DNA of 64,000 nt, taken from contig CAYNVQ010000001.1 in assembly GCA_964400735.1 (NCBI GenBank), forward strand, positions 248,001-312,000, written 5' to 3'. Of this stretch, positions 53,798 to 62,819 are shown piece after piece; positions within the stretch are counted from its first letter, which is position 1, and each line of letters starts with the position of its first letter. Made by a program: the position numbers and the translations under genes. This stretch comes from CAYNVQ01 sp964400735 (GTDB taxonomy: Bacteria > Acidobacteriota > Aminicenantia > Aminicenantales > Aminicenantaceae). The notes beneath the pieces are model-generated. The model was not told the origin of the DNA. It worked only from the letters and a program-made list of their open reading frames with translations, and did no database searches.

Positions 53798-54214
53798 CTC
53801 GTTAAATCTGGGAGCGGAATCGAAGATGCTGACATAACAAGACATCGAATTGATATTCATCCCCCCTTCAACTATAAACCCGATTTTAAACTGGGTCTTC
53901 TGTATGGCGACAACCAGGAGCTTGAATCAACCATAAAAGAGTTCGAAAGCTGTATCGCAAAGAATTCGGATTCTGCCGATGTGCATGCGTTTTTGGCCAA
54001 GGCCCTCATGGATAAGGGAGAGGATTTGGATCATGCCGTACAAGTAGCGAAAAAGGCACTCGATTTGAGGCCTAAACCCCGGACGAAAATTCTCGCTTAT
54101 TTTATCCTGGCAGACCTTTATAACCGTTTAGGACAGATTGAAGAGCCAAAAAAATTGGTGGCTAAAGCTAAAGAATTAATAAACACCCTGCTCAAAGAAA
54201 AAAAGAAACCTTGA
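53798..54214 (+). pseudogene. C-terminal remnant of a TPR protein
   Basis: A frame opens after the TGA at 53795-53797 and runs to 54214 (138 codons) without an ATG. It reads RHRIDIHPPFNYKPDFKLG, then TIKEFESCIAKNSDSADVHA and AYFILADLYNRLGQIEEPKK, i.e. two to three TPR-like helix pairs. The only usable internal start is GTG 53981. No upstream domain is present; it looks like the end of a larger exported protein, such as a TPR-tailed hydrolase, left after deletion. A REP-like element follows it directly. Confidence 0.55.
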
Positions 54215-54217
54215 TTT

Positions 54218-54307
54218 GGGGACGTTCCTTTGAGGGATACCTCATGTCATCGAACAGATCTCACCATTAAAATAAATTATAGGGTGGCTCCGAATGGGAC
54301 GTCCCCC
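54218..54307. repeat. REP-like inverted repeat
   Basis: GGGGACGTTCC (54218-54228) and GGGACGTCCCCC (54296-54307) form an imperfect inverted repeat sharing the core GGGGACGT, with a 67-base interval. The right arm reaches into the stop codon of the minus-strand TPR gene. The GGGGAC core resembles the hairpin at 14880-14901. No transposase is seen nearby. Confidence 0.45.
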
Positions 54308-55218
54308 TATCTTTTTTTCAGCTCTTCCAGTATTCTCCTGACAGCTTCAGCTTCTGGAGCTTGCGGGGCGAGTTCAAGGTATGTTTCAAAATTCTGCCGG
54401 CTTCTTAAAACCTCATCTTTTCTCAAATAAAGGAGTCCTAGCTGATAATAAGGCTGGGGAAAGGAAGGTTTGAGCGAAATAGCCTGGAGCAAAGCTTGTT
54501 CCGCCAGCTCATCTTCCCTGTTGTTGAAATACAAGAGGCCCAGATTGAGATAGGGCTCTGGCGCTTCAGGATTAAAGGATGCCGCTCTTTTGAAGATCTC
54601 GATGGCGTTTTCATAGTCACCTCTTTGGACATAAATTTGTCCTATCCCAAAATAGGCTTCGAGAAAATCGGGCTTGATCTCGAGAGCTTTTTCCATGGCA
54701 GACAGGGCCTTTTCGGAATCGCCCTTGTGAAGGCAGGCCATCCCAAGGTTGTAATACCCTTCGGCAAAATCGGGATGGTCCCGAAGGACAGCTTCAAAGG
54801 CGGCTATAGCTTGGTCGAATTTTCCTTCCTGATAAAGCTGGATTCCCTGAAGGAACATATTTTTGGCCTCATCCGTCGAAGCTTCTTGGACAAGGACGAT
54901 ATCCATCATGAATTCCTCTCCAACATCTATGGTGATTTGCTGCTGGAAAAGCATGTATCCTTCAGCCTCCACGATCAAGAGGTATTCACCCCCCTCGATG
55001 CCCCGTCGGTAGAACTTCCCTTTGTCATTGGTTTCAAAGCTAAAACTGACATTGCGGACGCGTAGGTTTAAAGTGAGTTTTGCCTTGGGTATAGGCTTGC
55101 CATTCTCATCTTTTACCGTCCCCCTGAATCTGGCATCTTGAGCAATCAAACACGTAACGCAAACAATGAGAGTTCCGATTACCCTTATTATGAATTTAGA
55201 TTTCCCTCTCTTATTCAT
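54307..55218 (-). CDS. Exported carboxypeptidase-regulatory-like plus TPR protein
   Basis: The 303-residue protein has a signal peptide (IIRVIGTLIVCVTCLIA). A carboxypeptidase regulatory-like beta domain follows (GTVKDENGKPIPKAKLTLN, GGEYLLIVEAEGYMLFQQ), then about five TPR repeats (AEGYYNLGMACLHKGDSEKA and similar). Such proteins are thought to act as periplasmic scaffolds. The same regulatory-like domain begins the TonB receptor encoded next on the same strand, which suggests a functional link. The upstream sequence has only a modest ribosome site. Confidence 0.85.
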   Translation of the reverse strand: MNKRGKSKFIIRVIGTLIVCVTCLIAQDARFRGTVKDENGKPIPKAKLTLNLRVRNVSFSFETNDKGKFYRRGIEGGEYLLIVEAEGYMLFQQQITIDVGEEFMMDIVLVQEASTDEAKNMFLQGIQLYQEGKFDQAIAAFEAVLRDHPDFAEGYYNLGMACLHKGDSEKALSAMEKALEIKPDFLEAYFGIGQIYVQRGDYENAIEIFKRAASFNPEAPEPYLNLGLLYFNNREDELAEQALLQAISLKPSFPQPYYQLGLLYLRKDEVLRSRQNFETYLELAPQAPEAEAVRRILEELKKR

Positions 55219-55419
55219 CTTTTTTGGTACCTCACGATGTTCATTCTTTTTTTTCAGTATACGTTAAATCGAAAAAATTGGGGAGATGAATTTTAGGAAG
55301 CGCTATCTTTGTTTGCCGTCACTTCGATAAGGTAATAAAGGAATAGAGTACGGTCTTATAGGATAATCCATTACATGAAAGAATATGAGGATTTCGGTTG
55401 TTTACCGCTTCTCTTTGCC

Positions 55420-58239
55420 TTAAAACCTGAGTCTCACTCCGAGCTGTGCTCTCCTTGGCGCCCAGATACTGTTGTATACGAAATTTCGACCTTGTATCAA
55501 GGAGTAGTCCATCATGCCGTAGGGCATGGCATCGTTCAAGAGGTTGAACACATCAAACCTGAGATACACAGAGAACCGTTCTGCTATACGAAATGCCTTT
55601 TCCACATTTATATCCAGAAGCGCGCTGGTCGGAAGCCTGTGGCTATTATCTCCCCGTGCTTCGGTCGCCACGCTTACCGATCCCTGGTTCAGCCCATAAA
55701 TTGTGGCTGTTCGGCAATACGGGGATCCTGATTGGATTTGAAGGTTCATGCTGAGGGCGATGTCATAGGGAAAGATATAGGTCCCTGCGACCTTTATGCT
55801 GAAAGGTCTGTCACCCGGCAAGGGACCGTCAAGATTTAAAAAGCTGTTGGGATCTCTGGCCGAGGAACTGTTCCACAGGATGTTTTCGCTAAATGTTTGG
55901 CGCATGACCCCTCTCGGGTTCAATCCCCACATTTTGGATAAGGTAAGAGAGGCCGAGAGCTGCCAGCGATTGGCCATCCGTTTGGTGGCTATAAGGGAGA
56001 ACATCCGGAACCGGGCATAGAACATGTCGGGGTTGGTGATCTGAATATCGGGATAATCGCCGATAAGGTTGTAGACTTGGAGCGAAGCCCCTGTGTAAGG
56101 ATCGGTTTCTGTAACAAGCTCGTAATAGTCATCCCATGTCCCTTGAACGGGATAAAATCCGATTTGATCATGGGTCCATTTTTCTAGATAGGTCGCACTC
56201 ACTCCGAAATTGGCGAATAGCTCACGATCGAGACCAAAAGAAATCTGGTCCGAGTAGGGATTCTTAAGATTGGGATTGATGCTGATTAATTCCGGCGCGT
56301 AGGATGTGTACAATTCCCATTCCCCATCGATCAATTCATACATGTACCATGTCGATGCAGTGGGGGATGGTTGATAAAAGTTTCCATAGACTAGATGGTC
56401 ATAGTACCGTCCGAAGTTGGCCCGGAAAAGCGTTTTCCCATCCCGCGTGAGCTTGAAGGCCAGCCCCAATCGGGGAGAAAAAACGCTCCAACTGACCACA
56501 TTGGGCTTTCCGGGAACAGTGACATCTGTTTCATACCAATTGTAATCTTCATCCATACCTAGTACAGGCGTATCCGGTATGGATCCGGTGTTATGGTCAT
56601 ACCGGATTCCGATGTTGAGCGTCAGCCAATCGTTAACAGTCCATGTGTCGTCCATGAATATGCCGAGCTGGTTGCTGGTGGCTCCATACTGATAGGGTGC
56701 CCAGGCGTATTTATAATCATATTCGTACACATAAGGGTAACCATAGTAATAATAGGTATAGGTATAGCTTGCATAGGCTAGACCTGCCGAGTACCCGCCT
56801 CTGTTTTTGACATCTCCATGGGCATACTGGACCCCGAACTTGAAGTCATGGTCTCCGGCAAGAAATTCCTCGGCAAAGTGAGAGACCGTGGCGTTGATAC
56901 CATGCTTGGCGGTCCACATGAAGAATTCCCATGAGGGGCCTCCACTCCAGATGTCCGTGTTCCAGTTGTAATAGCTGGGACCTTTAAAACCGGTGATGGA
57001 TTCGTAGAAATCGTGACCGCCTGAATAATTGTACTTCAGTTCGAGGTAAGTGCGATCGCTCAGGACCCAGTTCAGACTGAAACTCGCGGCAGGAGCTAAG
57101 CCTATCTCGGTCGAGACTGAATCCAGACTTGTGTATGCGGAGGTGAAGGGGTCGGGCAGGTCGAATTTTTCGTAATTATAAAAACCGCTGAGTTTGATGT
57201 CTTTGGTGGCCTGGATCGTCGTTTTAATAAAGAATTGGGTTTCCTTGGTGGTCGTATAGCCTTCAGGGCTAACACCAGCTTCGCTGGAGGCATCCTTGTG
57301 CAGCCAGCCAGCAAGGTAAAACCAGATCTTGTCTTTGATGATCGGACCTCCCAACTGGAAGGTGGTGTCGTAGAATTGTTTTCTTTTGTAAGGGAAACGT
57401 TGCTCTTCCGTGATGTATCCGTTATCCAACAAATCATTGAGAAATTGGCCGGAGTTTTTTCCGGTGAGTCCCGGAAGCTGCAGATAACCACCGATTTCCC
57501 CCCTGAACTGATTTCCGCCGGATTTGGTGATGATATTGACCGTAGCTCCCATGAAATTTCCGTATTCGGCTTTTCCACCGATTCCGATGACCTGGATTTC
57601 CTCCACGACATCCGGATTGAGCCAGGACCAGCCGGCCCCATAATCAGGGGATGTAGTATCCACGCCATCGAAGAGATAGGTATTGGAATCAGAACTTGAC
57701 CCAAAAGCCACACTCCGCGAGGCGTCTGTGTTACCACCGTGAGACCAGACTCCTGGCGTGGAGTTCACGACATCAAAAAAGGTATAGCGGAGAAGGGGCA
57801 AGCTTTCCATCATCTCAGTCTGCCAGTTGGTCGAGATTCCCGATTTGGTCACATCCACAACAGGAGTGGCGGCCACGACTGTCACGCTCTCCTCTATCAC
57901 CTCGGAAGATAAAGCGACATCTTCGGTCACCGTCGAATCGACCCGGACCTGAATCCTCTCTCTTTTGAGTGTTTGGAAACCGCTGAGGGTAAAGGTGAGT
58001 TCATAGACGCCTGGAGGAAGATTAGCAAAGAAATAGACACCTCCCTCGCTCGTTACCGTTGCCTTGGGGCCTCCGATCAAAGCTGGACTCCGAAGCTCGA
58101 CGTTGACTCCGGGCAGCAATTCGCCTTCCTCATCCTTGACTGTGCCCCTTATGGTTCCTGTAAGAATTTGGCCGTAAAGAGAACAAAAAACACCGAGAAG
58201 GATAAAGAAAGAAAAAAGCAAAAAGATTTTCTTACTCAT
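55420..58239 (-). CDS. TonB-dependent outer-membrane receptor (Oar-like)
   Basis: The 939-residue product starts at ATG 58239 with GGAGGG upstream; the frame is open to 58311 but that extension has no ribosome site. After a signal peptide (KKIFLLFSFFILLGVFCSL) comes a carboxypeptidase-regulatory-like domain (GTIRGTVKDEEGELLPGVNV). A plug domain (YLFDGVDTTSPDYGAG, GGKAEYGNFMGATVNIITKS) and a large beta-barrel follow, ending in GVRLRF with the C-terminal Phe of outer-membrane proteins. One barrel loop (56686-56775) holds 15 Tyr in 30 residues. No TonB box is obvious. It likely imports a large peptide or glycan; the nearby peptidases fit a peptide role. Confidence 0.9.
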   Translation of the reverse strand: MSKKIFLLFSFFILLGVFCSLYGQILTGTIRGTVKDEEGELLPGVNVELRSPALIGGPKATVTSEGGVYFFANLPPGVYELTFTLSGFQTLKRERIQVRVDSTVTEDVALSSEVIEESVTVVAATPVVDVTKSGISTNWQTEMMESLPLLRYTFFDVVNSTPGVWSHGGNTDASRSVAFGSSSDSNTYLFDGVDTTSPDYGAGWSWLNPDVVEEIQVIGIGGKAEYGNFMGATVNIITKSGGNQFRGEIGGYLQLPGLTGKNSGQFLNDLLDNGYITEEQRFPYKRKQFYDTTFQLGGPIIKDKIWFYLAGWLHKDASSEAGVSPEGYTTTKETQFFIKTTIQATKDIKLSGFYNYEKFDLPDPFTSAYTSLDSVSTEIGLAPAASFSLNWVLSDRTYLELKYNYSGGHDFYESITGFKGPSYYNWNTDIWSGGPSWEFFMWTAKHGINATVSHFAEEFLAGDHDFKFGVQYAHGDVKNRGGYSAGLAYASYTYTYYYYGYPYVYEYDYKYAWAPYQYGATSNQLGIFMDDTWTVNDWLTLNIGIRYDHNTGSIPDTPVLGMDEDYNWYETDVTVPGKPNVVSWSVFSPRLGLAFKLTRDGKTLFRANFGRYYDHLVYGNFYQPSPTASTWYMYELIDGEWELYTSYAPELISINPNLKNPYSDQISFGLDRELFANFGVSATYLEKWTHDQIGFYPVQGTWDDYYELVTETDPYTGASLQVYNLIGDYPDIQITNPDMFYARFRMFSLIATKRMANRWQLSASLTLSKMWGLNPRGVMRQTFSENILWNSSSARDPNSFLNLDGPLPGDRPFSIKVAGTYIFPYDIALSMNLQIQSGSPYCRTATIYGLNQGSVSVATEARGDNSHRLPTSALLDINVEKAFRIAERFSVYLRFDVFNLLNDAMPYGMMDYSLIQGRNFVYNSIWAPRRAQLGVRLRF

Positions 58240-58438
58240 GATGTGTTTTCCCTCCTTCGAAGAGCCATAAGAATTTTGGCATATGGGATTAATGGAATGA
58301 AGCTTTTTCATCTATAACCCCACGGAGCACCTAGCCCTATTTTTATTTTAAGCAGTTAAATTACACGAAGTCAATCAAAATTTTCTTCTTCCAAAAAATT
58401 TTTTATGATGTTTTTTATCGGATTGACTTTAAAAATAT

Positions 58439-58467
58439 TTGACTTTTTCATAAATATGTTTTATTTT
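58439..58467 (+). promoter_or_regulatory. Promoter of the PadR-permease operon
   Basis: TTGACT (58439-58444) and TATTTT (58462-58467) are 17 bases apart. A second copy of TTGACTTT lies 16 bases upstream (58423-58430), giving tandem -35-like elements. Confidence 0.4.
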
Positions 58468-58503
58468 GTAAGGGATATAAGCTGAAAAGCTAATGAGGAA
58501 GAT

Positions 58504-58824
58504 ATGAAGTTTTTATCACGTCCGGAGGAGATCATCCTTTTTGCCATTTTAAAGCTAAAAAAAGAGGCTTATTGCGTTCCGATAAGAGAAAAGGCCTCAG
58601 ATATAACAGGGAAAAAATGGTCCTTTGGCGCTGTTTATGTCCCTCTCCATCGGCTGGAGAAAAAGGGCCTCGTGAAGTCCTTCTTCGACGATCCAACCCC
58701 AAAAAGGGGAGGAAGAAGCAGGCGCATATACAAAATCACTGCTGCTGGGATGAAGGCTCTCGCCGAAGTCAAGGCACTTCATGCAAACATGTGGGCGGAT
58801 GCCCCTGAAATAGCCTCAGAATAA
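58504..58824 (+). CDS. PadR-family transcription regulator
   Basis: The 106-residue protein begins KFLSRPEEIILFAILKLKKE and has the PadR winged-helix pattern (WSFGAVYVPLHRLEKKGLVK, KRGGRSRRIYKITAAGMKAL). It starts at ATG 58504 with GAGGAAGAT upstream and ends 11 bases before the prefix-permease gene. It is a distant paralogue of the PadR at 43087. It is expected to repress its own operon; the ligand is unknown. Confidence 0.88.
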   Translation: MKFLSRPEEIILFAILKLKKEAYCVPIREKASDITGKKWSFGAVYVPLHRLEKKGLVKSFFDDPTPKRGGRSRRIYKITAAGMKALAEVKALHANMWADAPEIASE

Positions 58825-58835
58825 GGTGATATTGA

Positions 58836-61427
58836 TTGAAAAAGAATAAAAAGCCTCCTCGAATCCTGGAACGATTTCTTGGATATGTTCTGCCCAGGTA
58901 CGTAGGATCCACAGGTTTAGGTGACTTCGAGGAGGAGTATGACCGGGTCGCCAGCCAAAGAGGGAGTGGTATTGCGGATATGTGGTATTTAATTCAAATC
59001 GTGAAGTCCATTCCTTCATTCATTATCAATTCCATTCGATGGGGGATAATCATGTTTCGAAACCACCTGAAAGTTACCCTTCGAACTATTCTCAGACACA
59101 AAGGTTTTTCGTTCATCAACATCGTTGGCCTGGCTGTGGGAATGGCCAGCGTGATCATCATTATGCTATGGGTTCGATACGAGACGAGCTTTGACACACA
59201 GCACGAAAAAGCAGAGAGAATTTTCAGAGTAGCGATAGGAGAAGAGCCTGAGGGTGAAAAGCCACAAACAAAAATTGTCGTTACTCCACCCCCTCTTTCT
59301 CCGGCTTTATTGGCAGATTTTCCCGAGATAACCGCCTCGACCCGGCTTTCGAGAGAGAGTAGCAACAAGCTTTTTTCTTACAAGGATAAACATTTCTTGG
59401 ATTCCTGTTACGCTGTCGATCCTAGCTTTTTTCGTATTTTTACATACTTTTTTTTAAGAGGGGACGCGAATACAGTTTTCAACGATCCGTATTCAATCGT
59501 TCTATCAGAAAGGATGGCGAAGAAATTATTCGCTGATCAGGATCCACTGGGCGAAATCATCCAATTCGACCAAAAAGCTGATCTTACCGTGACAGGAATC
59601 ATCAAGGATGTTCCCGCGAATTCTCATCTACAGAGGGATATCTTCATCCCCTTTGAGACATGGGGGAAGATTTACGAGGAGCCTATGGATCATTGGCGAT
59701 ACATGAGCTTTCACACCTATGTTCTCTTGGATCCTGGGGCGGATCCCCATGAATTGGAAGCGAAATTCCCGGCGTTCACCCAAAAATACGGGCTACCGGA
59801 GGCAAACTTATTCCTCCAGCCCCTTCTCAGCATCCATCTTCATTCCCATTATATAGGAGAACTCGGTCCGAACACACACATCTCGACGTTAATTCTGATG
59901 GGATCGATTGCCGTGCTCATCCTCCTTATCGCTTGTATCAATTATATGAATCTGACGACAGCCCGGGCAAGCGCCCGTATGAAGGAGGTCGGCACTCGAA
60001 AAGTGATCGGCGCCTTTAGAAGCCAAATCGCCCGGCAATTCTTAGGGGAATCCACAGTTATGGCTTTGTTTTCCTTTGTAATTTCCCTTTTGATTGCCTA
60101 TTTGTTTCTTCCCTATTTCAATACCCTGGCAGACCGGCATTTAGCCTTGAATGGGCAAAGCTTCCTCCAGATACTCCCTGGAGTTTTGGTATTGGTCATA
60201 ATTGTGGGTTTATTCGCGGGCAGCTATCCAGCATTATTCCTGTCCTCCCTAAAGCCCATCAGCATGTTGAGAAGCGGAAATAGAAGAGGTCCTCATAAGA
60301 CTCGACTGCGGAATATTCTTGTTATCCTTCAGTTTTCAGTCTCGCTTGTCCTGATTATCGCCACCTTCCTGGTAAAAAAACAGCTTGATTTTGTGAGGGA
60401 TAAAGAGATGGGATTCGATAGGGACCAAATTGTGGTGATCCCGTTGCGTGAAGCCAAAATCCGTCAGAATGTCGGAACGGTTCTCGAAGAATTGAAGAGG
60501 AACCCACAGATCCTTTATGCGGCCTCTTCCATGCACCTGCCTAACCAGGTGGATGCCTCAACGCTATTCAAATGGCAGGGAAAACCCGAGGAACCGAAGA
60601 TTTGGGTCAAAGTGAGTGAGGTCAACTATGATTTTACGGAGCTCTATGGAATAAAAATAGTCAAAGGGAGAAGCTTTTCCCGGCAATTTCCTTCTGACGA
60701 ATCCGGCGCTTTTCTGATCAACGAGAGTGCGATGAAAATCATGGGCGATGATTTTCGTCTGGGAATAGGGCTGAGCCATTGGGGAAGCCCCGAACCTTCA
60801 GGACATATCGTCGGCGTGATGAAGGACTTCCACCTCAATTCACTTCATGAGGAAATCCAGCCGCTGTATTTCTTCCTGAATCCCAATCGAGGCAATTACT
60901 TGTCCATCAAGGTTCAGGGAGGAAACATCCCTGAAACCATCGGATTTATTCGGCAGACCATGGCTAAATTCTCTCCTTTTTATCCGTTTGACTACCGGTT
61001 CTTCGACGATATCTTCAATGCAGCTTACCTCAATGAGCAAAAGCTGGAGAAAATGTTCAGCTTATTTGCTATAATCGCAATTTTTATCGCTTGCATGGGG
61101 GTTTTTGGGCTCTCTGCTTTTATGGCCGAGCAAAAAAGAAAAGAGATCGGGATTAGAAAAGTGCTCGGGGCCTCGGCGGCGAAGATCGTTTACCTTCTGT
61201 CGAAAGACCTGGTGAGACTCGTGCTTATCGCTAATGCTCTAGCCTGGCCCGTCGCCTATTATGCCATGAACCGCTGGCTTCAGAATTTTGCCTACAGGAC
61301 TCCTATCGGTATAGGCATTTTTATCTTATCTGCATTTTTGGCCCTGATGGTATCCTTTGGGACATTGAGCTTCCAGGTTCTCAAAGCAGCCCTGGCCAAC
61401 CCCACAGATTCTTTAAAATATGAGTAA
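58836..61427 (+). CDS. FtsX/MacB-like ABC transporter permease with N-terminal prefix domain
   Basis: The 863-residue protein starts at TTG 58836 with AAGGTGAT before it. The prefix domain (about 1-70) reads PPRILERFLGYVLPRYVG and LGDFEEEYDRVASQRGSG. Two FtsX-like units follow: HLKVTLRTILRHKGFSFIN, helix, MacB-type extracytoplasmic domain, RMKEVGTRKVIGAFRSQI; then the second unit with QKRKEIGIRKVLGASAAKI. Total length and plan match the permease at 40470-43079. No ABC ATPase is nearby. Together with the PadR gene just upstream it forms one module, followed after 184 bases by the ECF operon. Confidence 0.88.
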   Translation: MKKNKKPPRILERFLGYVLPRYVGSTGLGDFEEEYDRVASQRGSGIADMWYLIQIVKSIPSFIINSIRWGIIMFRNHLKVTLRTILRHKGFSFINIVGLAVGMASVIIIMLWVRYETSFDTQHEKAERIFRVAIGEEPEGEKPQTKIVVTPPPLSPALLADFPEITASTRLSRESSNKLFSYKDKHFLDSCYAVDPSFFRIFTYFFLRGDANTVFNDPYSIVLSERMAKKLFADQDPLGEIIQFDQKADLTVTGIIKDVPANSHLQRDIFIPFETWGKIYEEPMDHWRYMSFHTYVLLDPGADPHELEAKFPAFTQKYGLPEANLFLQPLLSIHLHSHYIGELGPNTHISTLILMGSIAVLILLIACINYMNLTTARASARMKEVGTRKVIGAFRSQIARQFLGESTVMALFSFVISLLIAYLFLPYFNTLADRHLALNGQSFLQILPGVLVLVIIVGLFAGSYPALFLSSLKPISMLRSGNRRGPHKTRLRNILVILQFSVSLVLIIATFLVKKQLDFVRDKEMGFDRDQIVVIPLREAKIRQNVGTVLEELKRNPQILYAASSMHLPNQVDASTLFKWQGKPEEPKIWVKVSEVNYDFTELYGIKIVKGRSFSRQFPSDESGAFLINESAMKIMGDDFRLGIGLSHWGSPEPSGHIVGVMKDFHLNSLHEEIQPLYFFLNPNRGNYLSIKVQGGNIPETIGFIRQTMAKFSPFYPFDYRFFDDIFNAAYLNEQKLEKMFSLFAIIAIFIACMGVFGLSAFMAEQKRKEIGIRKVLGASAAKIVYLLSKDLVRLVLIANALAWPVAYYAMNRWLQNFAYRTPIGIGIFILSAFLALMVSFGTLSFQVLKAALANPTDSLKYE

Positions 61428-61540
61428 TAAAGAGCAGAAGACAGCAAAGGTCACATCTTTTTCATCTTCCAGATTTAACAGGAATTTCTTTGAGCTAAAA
61501 TAATAAGTTTACTGACTAAACCTTCCAGCCAAAATCCCCG

Positions 61541-61555
61541 TCTAACAAAACGTTA
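61541..61555. promoter_or_regulatory. Palindrome CTAACAAAACGTTAG upstream of the ECF operon
   Basis: TCTAAC and GTTAGA (with the flanking bases 61540 and 61556) form a 6-base inverted repeat around a 5-base centre. It lies 13 bases upstream of a perfect TATAAT (61569-61574) and so covers the -35 region. It shares CTAAC-N5-GTTAG with the operator at 39866-39880. Confidence 0.45.
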
Positions 61556-61611
61556 GATAAGTACATAATATAATTAGATAGAGGCGAGTCAAAAAAAGGA
61601 TAAAGAATTGG

Positions 61612-62142
61612 ATGGATGAAGAGGCTATTGTCCAAAGGTGTAGGCGAGGTGATCTGATGGCTTACCGATGGCTCTACGAACGCTATGAACAGCCTTTTCT
61701 GCGTACGGCAACGAGAATTTTGGGCCGCCGGCAGGAGGCCGAAGACGCGGTTCAGGAGACATTCTTCAAGCTTCATCGCGGAATCCAACATTACAAAAGC
61801 GGCTCAAGATTCAGCACCTATTTTTTCAGGATTCTTATCAATTCCTGCTATGACATCCTCAGAAAAAGAGGGCCTGAATCGGTTGAAGAGTTCGACCCTT
61901 TAGGTGTTCCCTATAATCCGCCCCTTGAAACTGGACTTCGTTCTTCCATCGAAGAAGCCATTTCTTCGCTTCCGGAACGGATGAGGGTCTGTTTTGTCCT
62001 GTTCGCTGTCGAAGAATTGAAAATGGACGAAATAGCCCAGGTCCTTCAGGTTAGTCTTGGTACAGTGAAAGCCAGCGTCCATCGGGCCCGGATGAAACTT
62101 CGGTCCTGGCTTTCGGATTCGTCAAAGGAGCCGACAGAATGA
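61612..62142 (+). CDS. ECF-type RNA polymerase sigma factor
   Basis: The 176-residue protein has sigma region 2 (YRWLYERYEQPFLRTATRIL, GRRQEAEDAVQETFFKLH, FSTYFFRILINSCYDILR) and region 4 (ISSLPERMRVCFVLFAVEEL, MDEIAQVLQVSLGTVKASVH). This is a normal small ECF sigma factor. The ATG at 61612 has AAAGGA upstream. The stop overlaps the anti-sigma start (ATGA), so the pair is coupled. It probably directs expression of its own operon, including the solenoid gene, upon an envelope signal. Confidence 0.92.
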   Translation: MDEEAIVQRCRRGDLMAYRWLYERYEQPFLRTATRILGRRQEAEDAVQETFFKLHRGIQHYKSGSRFSTYFFRILINSCYDILRKRGPESVEEFDPLGVPYNPPLETGLRSSIEEAISSLPERMRVCFVLFAVEELKMDEIAQVLQVSLGTVKASVHRARMKLRSWLSDSSKEPTE

Positions 62143-62819
62143 TATGTAAGGAATTGGAGAGATACGATAGAGGGGAGCTCGATGAGGCCGAATTCAGGCT
62201 GCACGCGTCCGTCTGCTCAATCTGCAGAGAAGCTCTCCGGCTTGATAGGGAGGTCATGTCCCTGGCAAAAACTACGCGAAAACACATTGAAGCGCCGCAA
62301 CTCTGGAGCCGCATCGAGAAAGGCCTTCGAGGGGATTTCGCTGCAAAAGATTTTAAGGTAAAAAAACTCTGGGCAGGAAGGAGTCTAAAGCTTGGTTGGC
62401 TTTCGAATCGTCGGAAATCCCTTTGGCTCATTCCGGCAACGGCCGTCCTTATTATCGGCGTTGGACTCGGGATTTACCTAGGCACGAAAAGTCGTGTTGC
62501 GGATTCCGGTCTTTTAGCTCAAAACGTTCTCGTCAAAGTCGAACAAAAAGAACAGGAATACATGGAAGCCATCCGGGAACTGGAAAAACAGGCTCTTTCT
62601 CGAATGGTCGATATGGATCTCGAGCTGGAGTTTCTCTACAGAGAACGCTTGGAAACCATCGATGCACAGATTGCGAAATGTCAGGAAGCTTTATCCTCGA
62701 ATCCGGCAAACGCGCACATCCGAAGATATTTGATGGCCGCACTCCAGGATAAGAAAGATACATTGGCGGAAGTCCTGAATATTAACTCCGAAAAATCGGA
62801 ATCAAGGAGGACAACATGA
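62139..62819 (+). CDS. Zinc-finger anti-sigma factor, membrane bound
   Basis: The 226-residue protein has an N-terminal zinc-binding anti-sigma motif (HASVCSICREAL), where His and two Cys fit the HxxxCxxC pattern. A single membrane helix (LIPATAVLIIGVGLGIYLG, about 107-125) follows, and a helical, coiled-coil-prone extracytoplasmic part (VEQKEQEYMEAIRELEKQAL). It likely holds the ECF factor at the membrane until a signal arrives. It overlaps both neighbours by four bases. Confidence 0.88.
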   Translation: MICKELERYDRGELDEAEFRLHASVCSICREALRLDREVMSLAKTTRKHIEAPQLWSRIEKGLRGDFAAKDFKVKKLWAGRSLKLGWLSNRRKSLWLIPATAVLIIGVGLGIYLGTKSRVADSGLLAQNVLVKVEQKEQEYMEAIRELEKQALSRMVDMDLELEFLYRERLETIDAQIAKCQEALSSNPANAHIRRYLMAALQDKKDTLAEVLNINSEKSESRRTT

